Origin: Ruminococcus sp. AM36-2AA
GTDB lineage: Bacteria > Bacillota > Clostridia > Lachnospirales > Lachnospiraceae
Direction: 5' to 3'
Assembly: GCF_003461955.1 (NCBI RefSeq)
Contig: NZ_QTYB01000010.1
Location: forward strand, 116,019 to 180,018
DNA: 64,000 nt
The translations under genes and the position numbers were made by a program. Under the pieces are notes generated by a model, which saw only the letters and a list, made by a program, of their open reading frames with translations, was not told the DNA's origin and ran no database searches. Below are positions 1 to 9,467 of this stretch, in pieces. Position 1 is the first letter of the stretch, and each line of letters starts with the position of its first letter.

Positions 1-26
1 TTTTCTGTAAAGAACCCTTCCGCCTG

Positions 27-55
27 TTGAAATGTTCCCTGCTTTCAAGTATAAT
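27..55 (+). promoter_or_regulatory. Promoter of the ABC exporter pair
   Basis: A TTGAAA -35 box (27-32) and a perfect TATAAT -10 box (50-55) are separated by 17 bp, about 40 bp before the ATG at 95. This is a near-consensus housekeeping sigma-A promoter. An AAAGGAA ribosome binding site lies just before the start codon. Confidence 0.85.
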
Positions 56-94
56 AGAGAGAAATTTGTGTACAAACGAAAGGAATGAACAGAG

Positions 95-937
95 ATGATC
101 GAAACTAAAAATCTCACCAAAACCTTCGACAGTTTTACTGCTGTGGATTCTCTGGATCTTCGCATAGAAACCGGCGAATTTTTTGGACTTCTTGGTCCCA
201 ATGGTGCCGGCAAAACTACTACGATCAGTCTGCTTTCCACTTTGCTTCTGCCCACTGCCGGAGAGATCCTGATCAATGGACAGACACTGGGACGCAACCG
301 ACCGGATCTGAAACGTAAGATCAGTGTGATCACACAGGAATATTCCATGCGTCAGGATATGAATATGGATGAGATCATGGAATATCAGGGACGTCTTTAT
401 TTCATGCCCAGGAAAGAAATCAAAGAAAAAACAGAAGAACTTCTGGATTTCTGCGGACTTCTTCCTTTTCGAAAACGTACGGTACGTAAGCTTTCAGGAG
501 GAATGAAACGAAAACTCATGGTATGCCGCGCTCTTCTCACAAGTCCCGAAATTCTTCTTCTGGATGAACCTACTGCAGGAATGGATGCGCTCTCCAGGCG
601 GCAGATGTGGAATCTTCTCCGTCAGCTCAACGGAAAAAATCTTACCATTCTTTTAACCACTCATTATATGGAGGAAGCTCAGTCTCTCTGCAACCGGGTA
701 GCGCTTATGGATCACGGCAAACTGGAAGAGATCAACACGCCCTCCGGTCTGATCGAAAGTCTGGGTAAATATACCGTTGACCAGGAAACTCCCGAAGGTC
801 CCAAAAGCCACTATTTTCACAGCAGAGCTGATGCTATTGCTTTTCTGTCCTCTCTGGACGGGCAGTGTACCCTTCGTGAAACAACTCTGGAAGATGTTTT
901 TGTAGAACGTGCAGGCAGACACCTGATGCAGCGATGA
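95..937 (+). CDS. ABC transporter ATP-binding protein, multidrug/antibiotic export type
   Basis: This is the 280-residue nucleotide-binding subunit of an ABC-2 type exporter. The sequence shows Walker A GPNGAGKT at residues 34-41, the signature LSGG at 133-136, Walker B ILLLDEP with Asp157 and Glu158, and the H-loop in LLTTHYMEE. The residues after about 215 form the short C-terminal extension typical of the DrrA/NodI group, ending in the conserved TLEDVFVE motif. The permease gene follows 39 bp downstream, so the two probably form a dimeric exporter in the cytoplasmic membrane. The substrate cannot be told from sequence; drug, lipid-linked or peptide export are all possible. Confidence 0.93.
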   Translation: MIETKNLTKTFDSFTAVDSLDLRIETGEFFGLLGPNGAGKTTTISLLSTLLLPTAGEILINGQTLGRNRPDLKRKISVITQEYSMRQDMNMDEIMEYQGRLYFMPRKEIKEKTEELLDFCGLLPFRKRTVRKLSGGMKRKLMVCRALLTSPEILLLDEPTAGMDALSRRQMWNLLRQLNGKNLTILLTTHYMEEAQSLCNRVALMDHGKLEEINTPSGLIESLGKYTVDQETPEGPKSHYFHSRADAIAFLSSLDGQCTLRETTLEDVFVERAGRHLMQR

Positions 938-976
938 TCTGCCATATATCATATTACTAATTTAATAGAATGGACG

Positions 977-1717
977 ATGAATATCATGGGAATACTTACT
1001 ATTTTATGGGAAAAATGGGTAGAATTTCGAAGAGATTTTTATAAGATCACACTGGCTGCCATGATCGCACCTTTAATGTATCTTATTGTTTTCGGAATGG
1101 GAATACAGACCTCTTCCCACGGGGAACCTTATCTGAACTTCCTGATCCCCGGAGTCGTTTCACTGACTACTATGAACGGAAGTTTTAATGCAATTGCCCA
1201 AAACTTAAACGTACAGCGTCTTTACGAGAAGGCATTTGACCAGGTCATGATCTCGCCAACTCCTCTGTGGCAGTTTATTGCAGGTCAGATCATCGGTGGC
1301 AGTCTCCGCGGTCTTTATGCAGGCGGAATCATTCTTCTGCTAACTATGCCCATTGGAACGGGACTGGTCTTCAATGGATGGTCTTTGCTGGTAATGTTTT
1401 TAAATGGTGCTGTATTTTCCGCAATTGGAGTTGTCGTTTCTTTCCTTGCGAAAAATCATGCGGATGTGCCCCGTTTTTCCAACTATATCATTATGCCAAT
1501 GGCTTTTCTGTGTAACACATTCTTCTCTACAGAAAAGATTCCGGGATTTCTCGGCAATTTCGTGGCTGCACTTCCTTTGTCGCAGACCAGCCATCTGATC
1601 CGTACCATCGCTTCCGGCGGTGCGGTAAACTACATCAGTATTCTGATCCTGGCAGCTTATCTTGTTGCATTCAGCATTGCCGCTTCCTGGTTTATCTATA
1701 AGAAGAAAAATCTGTAA
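977..1717 (+). CDS. ABC-2 type transporter permease
   Basis: This 246-residue integral membrane protein has about six hydrophobic segments and the layout of the ABC-2 permease family (DrrB/NodJ type): a cytosolic N-terminus, a first membrane segment near residues 25-45, a conserved intracellular stretch (LYEKAFDQVMISPTP, about 82-96), and a last helix ending in the basic tail YKKKNL. It presumably pairs with the ATPase encoded just upstream to make a full exporter. The ribosome binding site is weak (GGA close to the ATG), which suggests translational coupling. An out-of-frame ATG at 970 was not used. The gene ends before a strong terminator shared with the convergent surface-protein gene. Confidence 0.92.
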   Translation: MNIMGILTILWEKWVEFRRDFYKITLAAMIAPLMYLIVFGMGIQTSSHGEPYLNFLIPGVVSLTTMNGSFNAIAQNLNVQRLYEKAFDQVMISPTPLWQFIAGQIIGGSLRGLYAGGIILLLTMPIGTGLVFNGWSLLVMFLNGAVFSAIGVVVSFLAKNHADVPRFSNYIIMPMAFLCNTFFSTEKIPGFLGNFVAALPLSQTSHLIRTIASGGAVNYISILILAAYLVAFSIAASWFIYKKKNL

Positions 1718-1827
1718 CCATGCTCTGCAACTGATGGTTTCTGCTCATTGAACAAAACTTGTCAAACGGATATTCGCAATCCGTACTCGCTACTTGCTCA
1801 TAACCGAATAACAATCATATATCTGAC

Positions 1828-1872
1828 AAAAAATCACCGGCTTCTCTGAAGATTGAGAAAACGGTGATTTTT
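1828..1872. terminator. Bidirectional terminator between convergent genes
   Basis: AAAAATCACCG and CGGTGATTTTT form an 11-bp stem around a 22-nt loop, with a T run on either strand. It sits between the exporter permease (ending 1717, plus) and the surface protein (ending 1901, minus), so it can terminate both. Confidence 0.8.
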
Positions 1873-1900
1873 GTTATATCTTTGTTATCCTATTCCGTGA

Positions 1901-4663
1901 TCAGATATCTTTTTTTCTTCTTCTCACAATTACATATCCGCCTGCAAGAAGTGATGCCACGGCAAGTGCTGACATCGTTCCGATCGGTGAATTATCAGCT
2001 GTGGATACTGCACTTCTGGAAGTACTTCCATTACCTCCGTTGGAGGAAGTTGCTGATGCCTCTCCTGTTACCGTTGCATCCGGATCTGTACCTGTCTGAC
2101 CATCTGTTCCACCTGTGCCATCCGCACCAGGAGTTCCCGACGGAGTTAACTCTGCAGATTTGAACTGATATACCGCAGACTCGATGGTATCAAGCGGCTG
2201 CCAGTTACCATTGGTGTAAACATATTTCTGGAAGAATACATACAGATTGTAAGTATCTGCTTTTTTAATTCCCTTGGTAGAGCCGATCTTCCATGCTGTA
2301 TGCTGCTGTTTGGCAGTTGGATTGGCAGCAGTGCTCCAGTAAAGTGGAACCCACTTCACATCACCCTCACCAGGATTGTCATTCGTAGTTCCTGCACCAA
2401 TGACCGTAAAATCATAGAAGGTATTCGGATAGAACTGCAATGCATCATCCAGTCCCTGCACAATACTGTCTGTTACAGGTGGAGTAAATGCTCCAGGTGC
2501 ATTGGTTGGTGTTGGTGTCGGAGTTGCCGGTCTTGAAGACTGAGACAGTGTAATCTTAAAGGATTTTGCTGTTTTTACAACACCATTGATCGTTGGCTGT
2601 AAATAAATATCTTTTCCCTTGGAATCTTTCGCTGTAAGGTATACTTCAATTTCTTTATCCGGAAGATTGTTAAGTTCGATATTGAATGATTTATCGGCTT
2701 TGATATTTATGCTTCCGCTTCCACCGTCTTTATCGGATCCTTTTACTTTCCAGGTGTAGTTACATACACCATCTGCGCCGATGATACAGGTAACCGTAGC
2801 GGAAGAATGATCACGCCAGCTTAATCCGGTCCAACGGAGAGATGCTTTCGTGGTAGTGGCTTCTTTCGGACGTTTGGATTCAAGCAGTTTGATCCTCTTG
2901 GATACTTCCTGTCCGTCTTTATCCACGAACCATACCAGAAGATCAATCTTGTTCTTGGAATCAAGCTTATCCAACGGAACTGAGAAATTACCGGCTTTGG
3001 AAACATCAACTTTGTTCTTTTTATCATTTTTTGCAGTTTTACCACGTACTACCCATTTATAATAGCAAGTTCCTGCTTTGGTAGTATTCAGGGTTACGGA
3101 TACCTTTGTACGGCCTGACCACTTGGAACCAACGGCTTTTATAACCGGTTTGGTAACCGTAGCCGCAGTCTGTTTGATGGTCTTTTTTGCAGGCTCTGCA
3201 TTTACAGATCCATCATTTGCTTTTACCCATACATAAAGATCAACTACGCTGCCTGTAAGGTTCTTAAGAGAAACGCTTGCTGTTTCTCCAGCTGCGATCG
3301 CTACGCCTTCAGTGGCGTCATCTATGGATGGAGCTGCTGCACCTTTTGCAACCCATTTATAGTAGTATGTACCAGCTTTATCTGAGGTGATCGTTGCTGT
3401 TGCGGTAGTTGAACCGTTCTCCCATGTAGAGCCTGTAATCTTAACGGTCGGTCTGTTGGAGACGAGTGCTCCTGTAGTGGTATCTACTTTAAAATTCTTA
3501 TCTCCCTCATAGTGTGGAGCCAGAACGCCAAGCGCTGCTTTAAAAGCTTCATCTGTGACATCTTCAGATTTTGCGATAGCAACATAATTCTCTGCCGCAT
3601 TTTCTACAGAAAAACCGATCTGTGGAGACGTGATCTCTCCATTGACAACAATTTTTCCGTCTGTACCTGCAAGCACTACATTGGCTGCTGTCTGGCCGTC
3701 TGTCTTTGTATTTCCGGTGATCGTTGGCTCAGTATCTGCTGCTCCGTCACCTTTCTTTACAAGGATCATACCTGTACTGTAGACAGCTCCACCATCAGAA
3801 TGATTGTTACTGATCTGACCGCCTGTGATCTGAACAGTTCCACCTTCATTAAAAATAGCTGCTCCTCTTGCAGTTGTCGTATTATTGGTAAGAGTAATGC
3901 CTGTTGTCATGGCAAATTTCGCACCGGATGCTACATGGACCAGAGAACCTGTCACCTGTGTTTCACCTTCAACGGAACCATCAACAGAGAGTGTTCCGGC
4001 TCCTTCCGCAACATCTCTCTTTGCCATGTAAAGGATACCGTTTACCTCGAAAAGATTGCCGGCATAGCTGTCCGCACGCTCAATTTTGGCATTCTCATCT
4101 TCTCCGACAATTGCAATTCCTTTATTTGCCGGAATTGTAACAGTGTTTGTAAAGGGAATCGTTCCACTGATAATAATCTTTGTAAGATCTGACTCCTGTA
4201 CATTCGTCGTATCACTCAGTTCCGGAGCTTCATTGATAACTTTCTGAAGTTCTTCTTCACTTTTTACCACAGTTCCCTGCTCCGCTGTCTCCGCAGCAGC
4301 CGCCGCCTGTTCCTGTTCCAGCTGCTGCTGGGCAGCCTCGGCCTGAGCCTGTGCTTCTGCTTCTGCCTGAGCCTGCGCTTCTGCTGCTGCCTGGGCCTCA
4401 GCATCTGCTGCAGCCTGTGCCCCGGCATCTGTATCAGTCTGAGCATCCGCCTGTCCATCTGTATCTTCCTGCTGGCTGTCCGCTCCGTCTACATTTGTCT
4501 GGGCATCAAACTCTGTGCCATCTGCAGCTCCTGTATTCTCCTCTGCAGCCTGGGCCTCGGCAGCTGCTGCGCCTGTATCTTCAGCAGCAAATGCTGCGGC
4601 AGGTGCCATTCCCACTGTCATGGAACCGGCAAGCAGGACTGCAAAAAGTTGCTTTTTTTTCAT
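1901..4663 (-). CDS. Large secreted surface protein with beta-helix, Ig-like repeats and sortase-like tail
   Basis: A 920-residue exported protein of unknown function. Residues 1-26 are a signal peptide (MKKK, hydrophobic core, AFA cleavage). Residues about 28-130 are an extreme Ala/Gln/Glu/Asp-rich stretch likely to be an extended or coiled stalk. Residues about 170-350 look like a right-handed beta-helix (for example AIFNEGGTVQITGGQISNN). Three related Ig-like units follow at about 404-485, 505-595 and 606-715; each carries a W near its start and a (Y/N)Y(K/T)WKV-like strand. A TPTPTPT linker (about 714-720), another globular unit and a Gly/Thr/Ser-rich tail precede the C-terminus. That end has the TxDNSPIG motif, a hydrophobic helix and RRRKK, the arrangement of a sortase substrate with a non-LPXTG signal. 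The ribosome binding site AGGAGG is strong. An adhesin or wall protein is the likely role; the ligand is unknown. Confidence 0.85.
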   Translation of the reverse strand: MKKKQLFAVLLAGSMTVGMAPAAAFAAEDTGAAAAEAQAAEENTGAADGTEFDAQTNVDGADSQQEDTDGQADAQTDTDAGAQAAADAEAQAAAEAQAQAEAEAQAQAEAAQQQLEQEQAAAAAETAEQGTVVKSEEELQKVINEAPELSDTTNVQESDLTKIIISGTIPFTNTVTIPANKGIAIVGEDENAKIERADSYAGNLFEVNGILYMAKRDVAEGAGTLSVDGSVEGETQVTGSLVHVASGAKFAMTTGITLTNNTTTARGAAIFNEGGTVQITGGQISNNHSDGGAVYSTGMILVKKGDGAADTEPTITGNTKTDGQTAANVVLAGTDGKIVVNGEITSPQIGFSVENAAENYVAIAKSEDVTDEAFKAALGVLAPHYEGDKNFKVDTTTGALVSNRPTVKITGSTWENGSTTATATITSDKAGTYYYKWVAKGAAAPSIDDATEGVAIAAGETASVSLKNLTGSVVDLYVWVKANDGSVNAEPAKKTIKQTAATVTKPVIKAVGSKWSGRTKVSVTLNTTKAGTCYYKWVVRGKTAKNDKKNKVDVSKAGNFSVPLDKLDSKNKIDLLVWFVDKDGQEVSKRIKLLESKRPKEATTTKASLRWTGLSWRDHSSATVTCIIGADGVCNYTWKVKGSDKDGGSGSINIKADKSFNIELNNLPDKEIEVYLTAKDSKGKDIYLQPTINGVVKTAKSFKITLSQSSRPATPTPTPTNAPGAFTPPVTDSIVQGLDDALQFYPNTFYDFTVIGAGTTNDNPGEGDVKWVPLYWSTAANPTAKQQHTAWKIGSTKGIKKADTYNLYVFFQKYVYTNGNWQPLDTIESAVYQFKSAELTPSGTPGADGTGGTDGQTGTDPDATVTGEASATSSNGGNGSTSRSAVSTADNSPIGTMSALAVASLLAGGYVIVRRRKKDI

Positions 4664-4717
4664 TTATAAGTCCTCCTGTTCGAGTTGATCTGTCTATTCA
4701 ATTCAATAATCAGAAAA

Positions 4718-4746
4718 AGTATAGCACACCGTCCAAAAAAAGTAAA
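4718..4746 (-). promoter_or_regulatory. Promoter of the surface-protein gene, overlapping the proA terminator
   Basis: On the minus strand a TATACT -10 box (4718-4723) lies 17 bp from a weak TTTACT -35 box (4741-4746). The -35 box is part of the proA terminator stem, so the two signals share sequence. Confidence 0.55.
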
Positions 4747-4769
4747 GCGGATGCAACACTCCGCTTTAC
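4735..4769 (-). terminator. Intrinsic terminator of the proBA operon
   Basis: A perfect 10-bp stem (GTAAAGCGGA with TCCGCTTTAC, loop of 8 nt) is followed on the minus strand by seven T residues, 12 bp after the proA stop codon. Confidence 0.93.
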
Positions 4770-4780
4770 CGGGCATCCGC

Positions 4781-6031
4781 TTACGGACGGACCTGTCCGT
4801 TTCCGTAAATGATATATTTGGTTGTCGTCAGTGCAAGAAGTCCCATTGGTCCTCGTGCATGAAGTTTCTGAGTGCTGATTCCAATCTCTGCACCAAACCC
4901 AAATTCATTTCCATCGGTAAACCGCGTGGATGCGTTCACATAAACGGCCGCCGCATCTACCTCATCCAGGAATTTCTGAGCATGGCTGTAATCATTGGTA
5001 ATGATCGCCTCTGAATGTTTTGTATTATATTTATTAATATGTGCAATGGCTTCCTCTACAGAATCCACTACTTTTACAGAAAGAATATAATCCAGATATT
5101 CTGTTCCCCAGTCTTCTTCTGTCGCAGGAACAGATTCCGGCATCAGTGCACCGGCATCTTTATCCGCACGCACTTCCACATGCTTCTCTTTCAGGCGCTC
5201 TGCCAGAACCGGAAGAAAAGCGTCCTTTACCTTGCGGTTTACAAGAAGAGATTCGCAGGCATTGCACACACCTACACGCTGTGTTTTGGCATTGATCACA
5301 ATATCAGCAGCCATCTGAAGATCTGCGGTTTCATCCACATAAATATGGCAGTTGCCGGTTCCTGTCTCGATCACCGGAATCGTGCTCTGGTTTACGACCG
5401 CTTTGATCAGGCCTCGTCCTCCCCGTGGTATGAGAACGTCTACATATGCGTTCATCTTCATAAATTCTGCTGCTGTCTCCCTGGAAGTATCTTCGATCAG
5501 CTGGATCGCATTCTCAGTAATCCCGCAGGATCTCACGGCTTCACGGATACATTCCACAATCGCGGTATTGGAATGAATGGCATCACTTCCACCTTTCAGG
5601 ATGACAACATTTCCGGTTTTAAAGCAAAGTCCGAACGCATCAGAAGTTACATTTGGGCGTGCCTCATAAATGATTCCGATCACGCCTAGTGGTACCCGTT
5701 TCTGTCCGATCATAAGTCCGTTGGGACGTTTTTTCATGCCGGTAACTTCTCCTATCGGATCTTCAAGACCTGTAAGCTGGCGAAGTCCGTCTGCCATTCC
5801 CTCAATACGCTCCGGTGTCAGCATCAGACGGTCAATGAGGCCCTCTGACATCTGATTTTTTCTTCCGTTTTCCACATCCAGGGCATTGGCTTTCAGAATT
5901 TCTTCTGTGTGCTCCACAAGAGCTGCTGCTGCAGCTTCAAGGGTTTTGTTTTTATCATTTGTAGAAAGATTTCGAAGAACGGTCTCTGCATCTTTTGCAT
6001 TCTGTCCCAGTTTTTCAAGCATTTCATTCAT
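4781..6031 (-). CDS. proA: Gamma-glutamyl phosphate reductase (glutamate-5-semialdehyde dehydrogenase)
   Basis: ProA reduces gamma-glutamyl phosphate with NADPH to glutamate-5-semialdehyde, the second step of proline synthesis. The 416-residue product has the family motifs [22 protein letters not shown] and [11 protein letters not shown]. The catalytic Cys256 lies in RVGVCNACE, where family members have PGVCNALE. The frame is open further upstream, but ATG 6031 is chosen because GGCAGGAG lies 7 nt before it and family members start here. It is the last gene of proB - DUF896 - cyclo-ligase - proA and ends at a strong terminator. Confidence 0.96.
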   Translation of the reverse strand: MNEMLEKLGQNAKDAETVLRNLSTNDKNKTLEAAAAALVEHTEEILKANALDVENGRKNQMSEGLIDRLMLTPERIEGMADGLRQLTGLEDPIGEVTGMKKRPNGLMIGQKRVPLGVIGIIYEARPNVTSDAFGLCFKTGNVVILKGGSDAIHSNTAIVECIREAVRSCGITENAIQLIEDTSRETAAEFMKMNAYVDVLIPRGGRGLIKAVVNQSTIPVIETGTGNCHIYVDETADLQMAADIVINAKTQRVGVCNACESLLVNRKVKDAFLPVLAERLKEKHVEVRADKDAGALMPESVPATEEDWGTEYLDYILSVKVVDSVEEAIAHINKYNTKHSEAIITNDYSHAQKFLDEVDAAAVYVNASTRFTDGNEFGFGAEIGISTQKLHARGPMGLLALTTTKYIIYGNGQVRP

Positions 6032-6080
6032 TTCAAATACTCCTGCCTTTCTTTCTGTCTCTTTATTGCATTTCAGCATT

Positions 6081-6641
6081 TTACTGCATATCGCGATAGA
6101 TCTTTTCTTCGGTAACAACAACCTGTGGCCGGATATCTGTCGGTTCTGTGGGAACTTCCGGAAGGATCTGGAAGGAAAAACCTACCGCAACTCTGCAGAT
6201 TCCCGGATGTTTCTCCAGAAATCGATCATAAAAACCGCCGCCATAGCCTACACGGTCACATTTCTCATCAAATGCAACTCCCGGCATGATCATCATGGCA
6301 TCTTCCCATGAAACAGTTTCTCCGTCTTCCCTTGGCTCCGGAATTCCAAAATAACCGGATTCCAGCTGTGAAAAATCCGTCAGTTTATAAAATATCATAT
6401 CTTTCCCGAATACCTTCGGTACAGCCACTTCTTTGCCATCTTTCCATGCCTGCTCGATCATATAACGGGTGATCACTTCATGATTGTAATCTGCATATGC
6501 CATGATCCGCTCTGCGTTTCTGTATTCCGGAAGTTTCGTCAGTGTCTCTGTGATCACATGGCTTTTTTCCTGAATCCAGGCATCATCATGTTCTTTTCTG
6601 GCTTTAAAGATTCTTTTTCTAATTTCCTTTTTTTCTTCCAT
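6081..6641 (-). CDS. 5-formyltetrahydrofolate cyclo-ligase
   Basis: The enzyme converts 5-formyl-THF to 5,10-methenyl-THF using ATP, recycling folate. The 186-residue product carries the family motif [11 protein letters not shown] near residue 145 and a basic N-terminus [13 protein letters not shown] that contributes to ATP binding. The start at 6641 has GGGAG upstream; the frame extends ten codons further but with no ribosome binding site. The gene overlaps the end of the DUF896 gene by 23 bp, indicating translational coupling. Its presence among proline genes has no obvious metabolic logic and probably reflects a cotranscribed housekeeping string. Confidence 0.93.
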   Translation of the reverse strand: MEEKKEIRKRIFKARKEHDDAWIQEKSHVITETLTKLPEYRNAERIMAYADYNHEVITRYMIEQAWKDGKEVAVPKVFGKDMIFYKLTDFSQLESGYFGIPEPREDGETVSWEDAMMIMPGVAFDEKCDRVGYGGGFYDRFLEKHPGICRVAVGFSFQILPEVPTEPTDIRPQVVVTEEKIYRDMQ

Positions 6642-6843
6642 ATTTTTCTCCCAGGTTGGTGATACTGCCATCCTTTTCTTTGATATCGATATTATTCAGA
6701 TGTGCACGAAGGCTTCCCTTTACCGCATCCAGATACTCTTTGCGCAGCTTCGCCTGTTCTACTTTTTCCTCTTCCGTGAGGCCTACACTTTTCTGTTTAT
6801 GTGCCAGTGCGTTGATTCTGTCGATCTTGATATTGTCCATCAT
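6619..6843 (-). CDS. DUF896 family small protein (YnzC/YozC-like)
   Basis: A 74-residue cytosolic protein beginning [19 protein letters not shown], which matches the DUF896 family: an Ile-Asp-Arg-Ile-Asn-x-Leu-Ala-xx-K motif followed by GLTxEEKxEQxxLRxEYL. Members are small helical-hairpin proteins, one of which in Bacillus subtilis is linked to the SOS response; function here is unknown. The C-terminal half ([16 protein letters not shown]) is also conserved in the family. AAGGAG lies 10 nt before the first ATG; the second ATG directly after is a possible alternative start. The gene lies between proB and the cyclo-ligase in one operon. Confidence 0.85.
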   Translation of the reverse strand: MMDNIKIDRINALAHKQKSVGLTEEEKVEQAKLRKEYLDAVKGSLRAHLNNIDIKEKDGSITNLGEKYGRKKGN

Positions 6844-6857
6844 AATAATTATTCTCC

Positions 6858-7721
6858 TTACAGCAGTTTCTCAATATAATCAATGAGGAAGAATTCTTCC
6901 TTCTTGTTTCCAACAAACAAAGTTCCGCAGTTCTTACCCTCCACGATCCTGTGGATATTATGGAAATCATTTCCATTGGCAATAACCATGTCCGCTCCGG
7001 CTGCTGTTGCAATGATCGCAGCGGTAAGTTTGGTTGCCATTCCACCGGTTCCCACATTGCTTCCTGTGGAAGATTTTCCAAGTTTTCTCATATTGTCATC
7101 CATATTTTCTACAATGTCAATAAACCGGGCATCAGGATTGGAATTGGGATCGTCCGTGAAAAGTCCGTCAATGTCAGACATCAGGATCAGAAGATCCGCG
7201 CCGATCAGAGCCGCAACTACAGAAGAAAGTGTATCATTATCTCCGAATTTTACCAGATTCTGGAATTCATAGGAAGAGACAGAGTCATTCTCATTTACAA
7301 TAGGGATCACGCCCTCTGCCAGAAGCTGATTAAAGGTATTCTGAGCATTCCTGCGGTTGGTATTATTGACCATAGTATTCTTGGTCATCAGGATCTGCGC
7401 CACCATCTGATTGTATTCTCCAAAAAGTTTCTGATAGATAGTCATCAGTCTGGCCTGGCCAACTGCCGCACATGCCTGTTTCTTTTCAAGCTCAGCAGGT
7501 TTTCCCTTCATTCCCAGAGCTGCTGCTCCCACAGCAATGGCTCCGGAAGATACCAGAACCACATCTTTCCCCTGGTTGTGAAGATCACTGAGTTCTCTTG
7601 CAAGGATCTCCAGTTTACGAAAATCCAGTCTTCCTGTTTCTGAATGGATCAAAGATGAAGATCCGATCTTGATTACGATACGTTTCTTGTCTTTCAGACG
7701 TTCTCTGTAATTTGCATTCAT
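6858..7721 (-). CDS. proB: Glutamate 5-kinase, short form without PUA domain
   Basis: ProB phosphorylates glutamate to gamma-glutamyl phosphate, the committed step of proline synthesis. The 287-residue product is an amino-acid kinase domain: VIKIGSSSL at the phosphate-binding N-terminus, [31 protein letters not shown] and [11 protein letters not shown], then GTGGMATKL. It stops where many orthologues continue into a C-terminal PUA domain of roughly 90 residues, so this is the short form. ATG 7721 is preceded by CAGGAG at 9 nt; the extension upstream is not supported. It heads the proBA operon. A GATCCGG/CCGGATC hairpin without a T run lies in the upstream gap (7722-7843). Confidence 0.96.
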   Translation of the reverse strand: MNANYRERLKDKKRIVIKIGSSSLIHSETGRLDFRKLEILARELSDLHNQGKDVVLVSSGAIAVGAAALGMKGKPAELEKKQACAAVGQARLMTIYQKLFGEYNQMVAQILMTKNTMVNNTNRRNAQNTFNQLLAEGVIPIVNENDSVSSYEFQNLVKFGDNDTLSSVVAALIGADLLILMSDIDGLFTDDPNSNPDARFIDIVENMDDNMRKLGKSSTGSNVGTGGMATKLTAAIIATAAGADMVIANGNDFHNIHRIVEGKNCGTLFVGNKKEEFFLIDYIEKLL

Positions 7722-7843
7722 GTTTCCAATTCTCCTGATACCTGTATATTCACTGCATGATCCGGCCAACCATATTATTGTCCGGATCTGCTTTTTTCTT
7801 TATATGATACGGGCTCTGATTCGCTGTATACGCTTCCCGCTTT

Positions 7844-8896
7844 CTATTGATATGTGACAGAATCAATCCTGTCGTTCTGTACAATCTCAACCCAGGTAGT
7901 TCCCTGATTTAAACGGATCTCCTGTTCATTTCCATCATAATAATGAGTTATTCCCCAGGGTGAATCTTTCTCCCAGCGGATATCGATGGCTTTTCCTCTG
8001 GTAATAAACTTACCTTCTCCTCCGGAAATGGCATCAATGTTCAGATATCCGTTTCCGTCGTAAGCCGGGCATGAGGAATACTGCAGGATAATATTATCGC
8101 AGGTTATCTGCTGGTTATCCAGCTGATCTACATGTTCCTTTCCGAACTGGAACCGTTTGTATTCCCCGGATGTCTCATCGTATTCATACCATGGATGGTT
8201 ATCTGTGAAATTATCCAGTTTCACTGTATTAGCGGTGATCCCATCCTCCGGTACGATTTCCACCCCATCTTCCGCAAAAAGATAATGTCCCTCGTAGTCT
8301 TCTTTATATTCCTGGCTGTATCCCATGGCATCAATACCAGCCTGAAGGTGTGCAGCATCTGTATAGGCATTGTGAGGTGCCTTCCTGTCACTGGTCCGGA
8401 AAAATGCCAGTTTTCCCATCTGGATCCCGTTGAGATTGTCGATCACATGCTGTTCCAGATAAGGCAGGGCATAAGCCGCCTGTCCATAATGCGCGTAAAT
8501 CGCATTGAATTCATTGGCATAAAAGAGATAATAATCGCGGCAGCTGCGTACAGACCCGATCCGTTCCAGCTGATCGTAATCTTCAAGAATTCCCATAAGA
8601 CGGGTAATGTTTCCCTCTACCGGAGCTTCATACACAACTCCGGCATGATTGATCCCACTCTGCGGCGCACCGGAACTGTTGTTGCCCATCATAACGGCAA
8701 CCGGCCGCCGGCGTCCGATGCTCTCGGGAACATTCTCACCGGTAAGATAGCTCTTTACCTGTGTTTCTGCCTGACTGCCTGTATTCGGCTCAAAGCCTAC
8801 CAGATCCTGCTGTGCTCCGAATGCAGGGACGCTCTGAGCGACACAGATGCATGCTGTCATAATACCTGCCAGAATACCTGTCTTTTTCGTTCTCAT
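7844..8896 (-). CDS. DUF3048 domain protein (YerB-like), exported
   Basis: A 350-residue exported protein with the DUF3048 two-lobe pattern: RRPVAVMMGNN near residue 63, APQSGINHAGVVYEAPVEGNI, an RIGSVRSCRDYY motif and HYGQ in the first domain, then the C-terminal QYSSCPAYD and WEKDSPWGITHYYDGNE motifs. B. subtilis YerB is a lipoprotein of this family with poorly defined function. The N-terminus has a signal peptide; Cys16 in MTAC is a marginal lipobox, and the alternative is signal peptidase I cleavage after AFG/A near residue 27. AAGGAGG lies just before the ATG. A DxxPxxI-style substrate cannot be inferred. It may be cotranscribed with ybeY upstream. Confidence 0.85.
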   Translation of the reverse strand: MRTKKTGILAGIMTACICVAQSVPAFGAQQDLVGFEPNTGSQAETQVKSYLTGENVPESIGRRRPVAVMMGNNSSGAPQSGINHAGVVYEAPVEGNITRLMGILEDYDQLERIGSVRSCRDYYLFYANEFNAIYAHYGQAAYALPYLEQHVIDNLNGIQMGKLAFFRTSDRKAPHNAYTDAAHLQAGIDAMGYSQEYKEDYEGHYLFAEDGVEIVPEDGITANTVKLDNFTDNHPWYEYDETSGEYKRFQFGKEHVDQLDNQQITCDNIILQYSSCPAYDGNGYLNIDAISGGEGKFITRGKAIDIRWEKDSPWGITHYYDGNEQEIRLNQGTTWVEIVQNDRIDSVTYQ

Positions 8897-8972
8897 ATAT
8901 TACCTCCTTTTCTTCCGGCGGAAAGATCTTCCGCTTAACTTTTTTCGCGGTTACGCTGTCTTCCGATCTGTC

Positions 8973-9467
8973 TTATCGATTGATACCCAGCTCTTTAAGT
9001 GCATTCGCCTGCTTGGCTTCCATGACTTTCGCCTCATCCTCTGTCATATGATCATACCCAAGAAGATGGAGCATGCTGTGGGCAACCAGAAAGCAGAATT
9101 CTCTTGTAACACTATGTCCGTACTCCTCTGCCTGGGCAAAAACTTTCGGCACTGAGATCATGATATCTCCCAGCAGGAGTTCATCACTGTCCAGATCAAA
9201 ATAAGATTCATCCTCTTCCACTACAGAATAGTCTGCCGGGGTTTCGAAAGGGATCATCGGAAAAGACAATACATCGGTAGGGGCCTGGATATTCCGGAAT
9301 TCTGTGTTTACTCTCTTGATCTCCTCATTATCGGTAAGAACCAGATTGACCTGTCCATCATAAGGACATTTCTCCATTTCCAGAACCTTATCCGCAACCT
9401 GGGATGCAAGGGCAGCATAATCGATCCCGAGCTCCTGGTCTGTTTCATATTCGATATTTATGGTCAT
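8973..9467 (-). CDS. ybeY: Endoribonuclease YbeY (rRNA maturation factor)
   Basis: YbeY is a zinc metalloendoribonuclease acting in 16S rRNA 3' maturation and ribosome quality control. The 164-residue product carries the diagnostic zinc motif HSMLHLLGYDH followed by MTEDEA, plus the upstream APTDVLSFPM motif and LLGDIMISVP. The start codon overlaps the stop of phoH in an ATGA arrangement, so translation is coupled. In many Firmicutes the next genes are dgkA, cdd and era; here that part is missing and DUF3048 and proBA follow. Confidence 0.97.
   Translation of the reverse strand: MTINIEYETDQELGIDYAALASQVADKVLEMEKCPYDGQVNLVLTDNEEIKRVNTEFRNIQAPTDVLSFPMIPFETPADYSVVEEDESYFDLDSDELLLGDIMISVPKVFAQAEEYGHSVTREFCFLVAHSMLHLLGYDHMTEDEAKVMEAKQANALKELGINR

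Noticed and set aside
3512..4192. A 226-codon open frame on the plus strand
   Set aside because: Antisense to the beta-helix part of the surface protein; Cys-rich and without a ribosome binding site.
4264..4460. Repeated GCC/TGC-rich DNA that could be mistaken for a repeat array
   Set aside because: It encodes the Ala/Gln/Glu stalk of the surface protein in one frame; the repeats are codon-level, with no CRISPR-like spacing.
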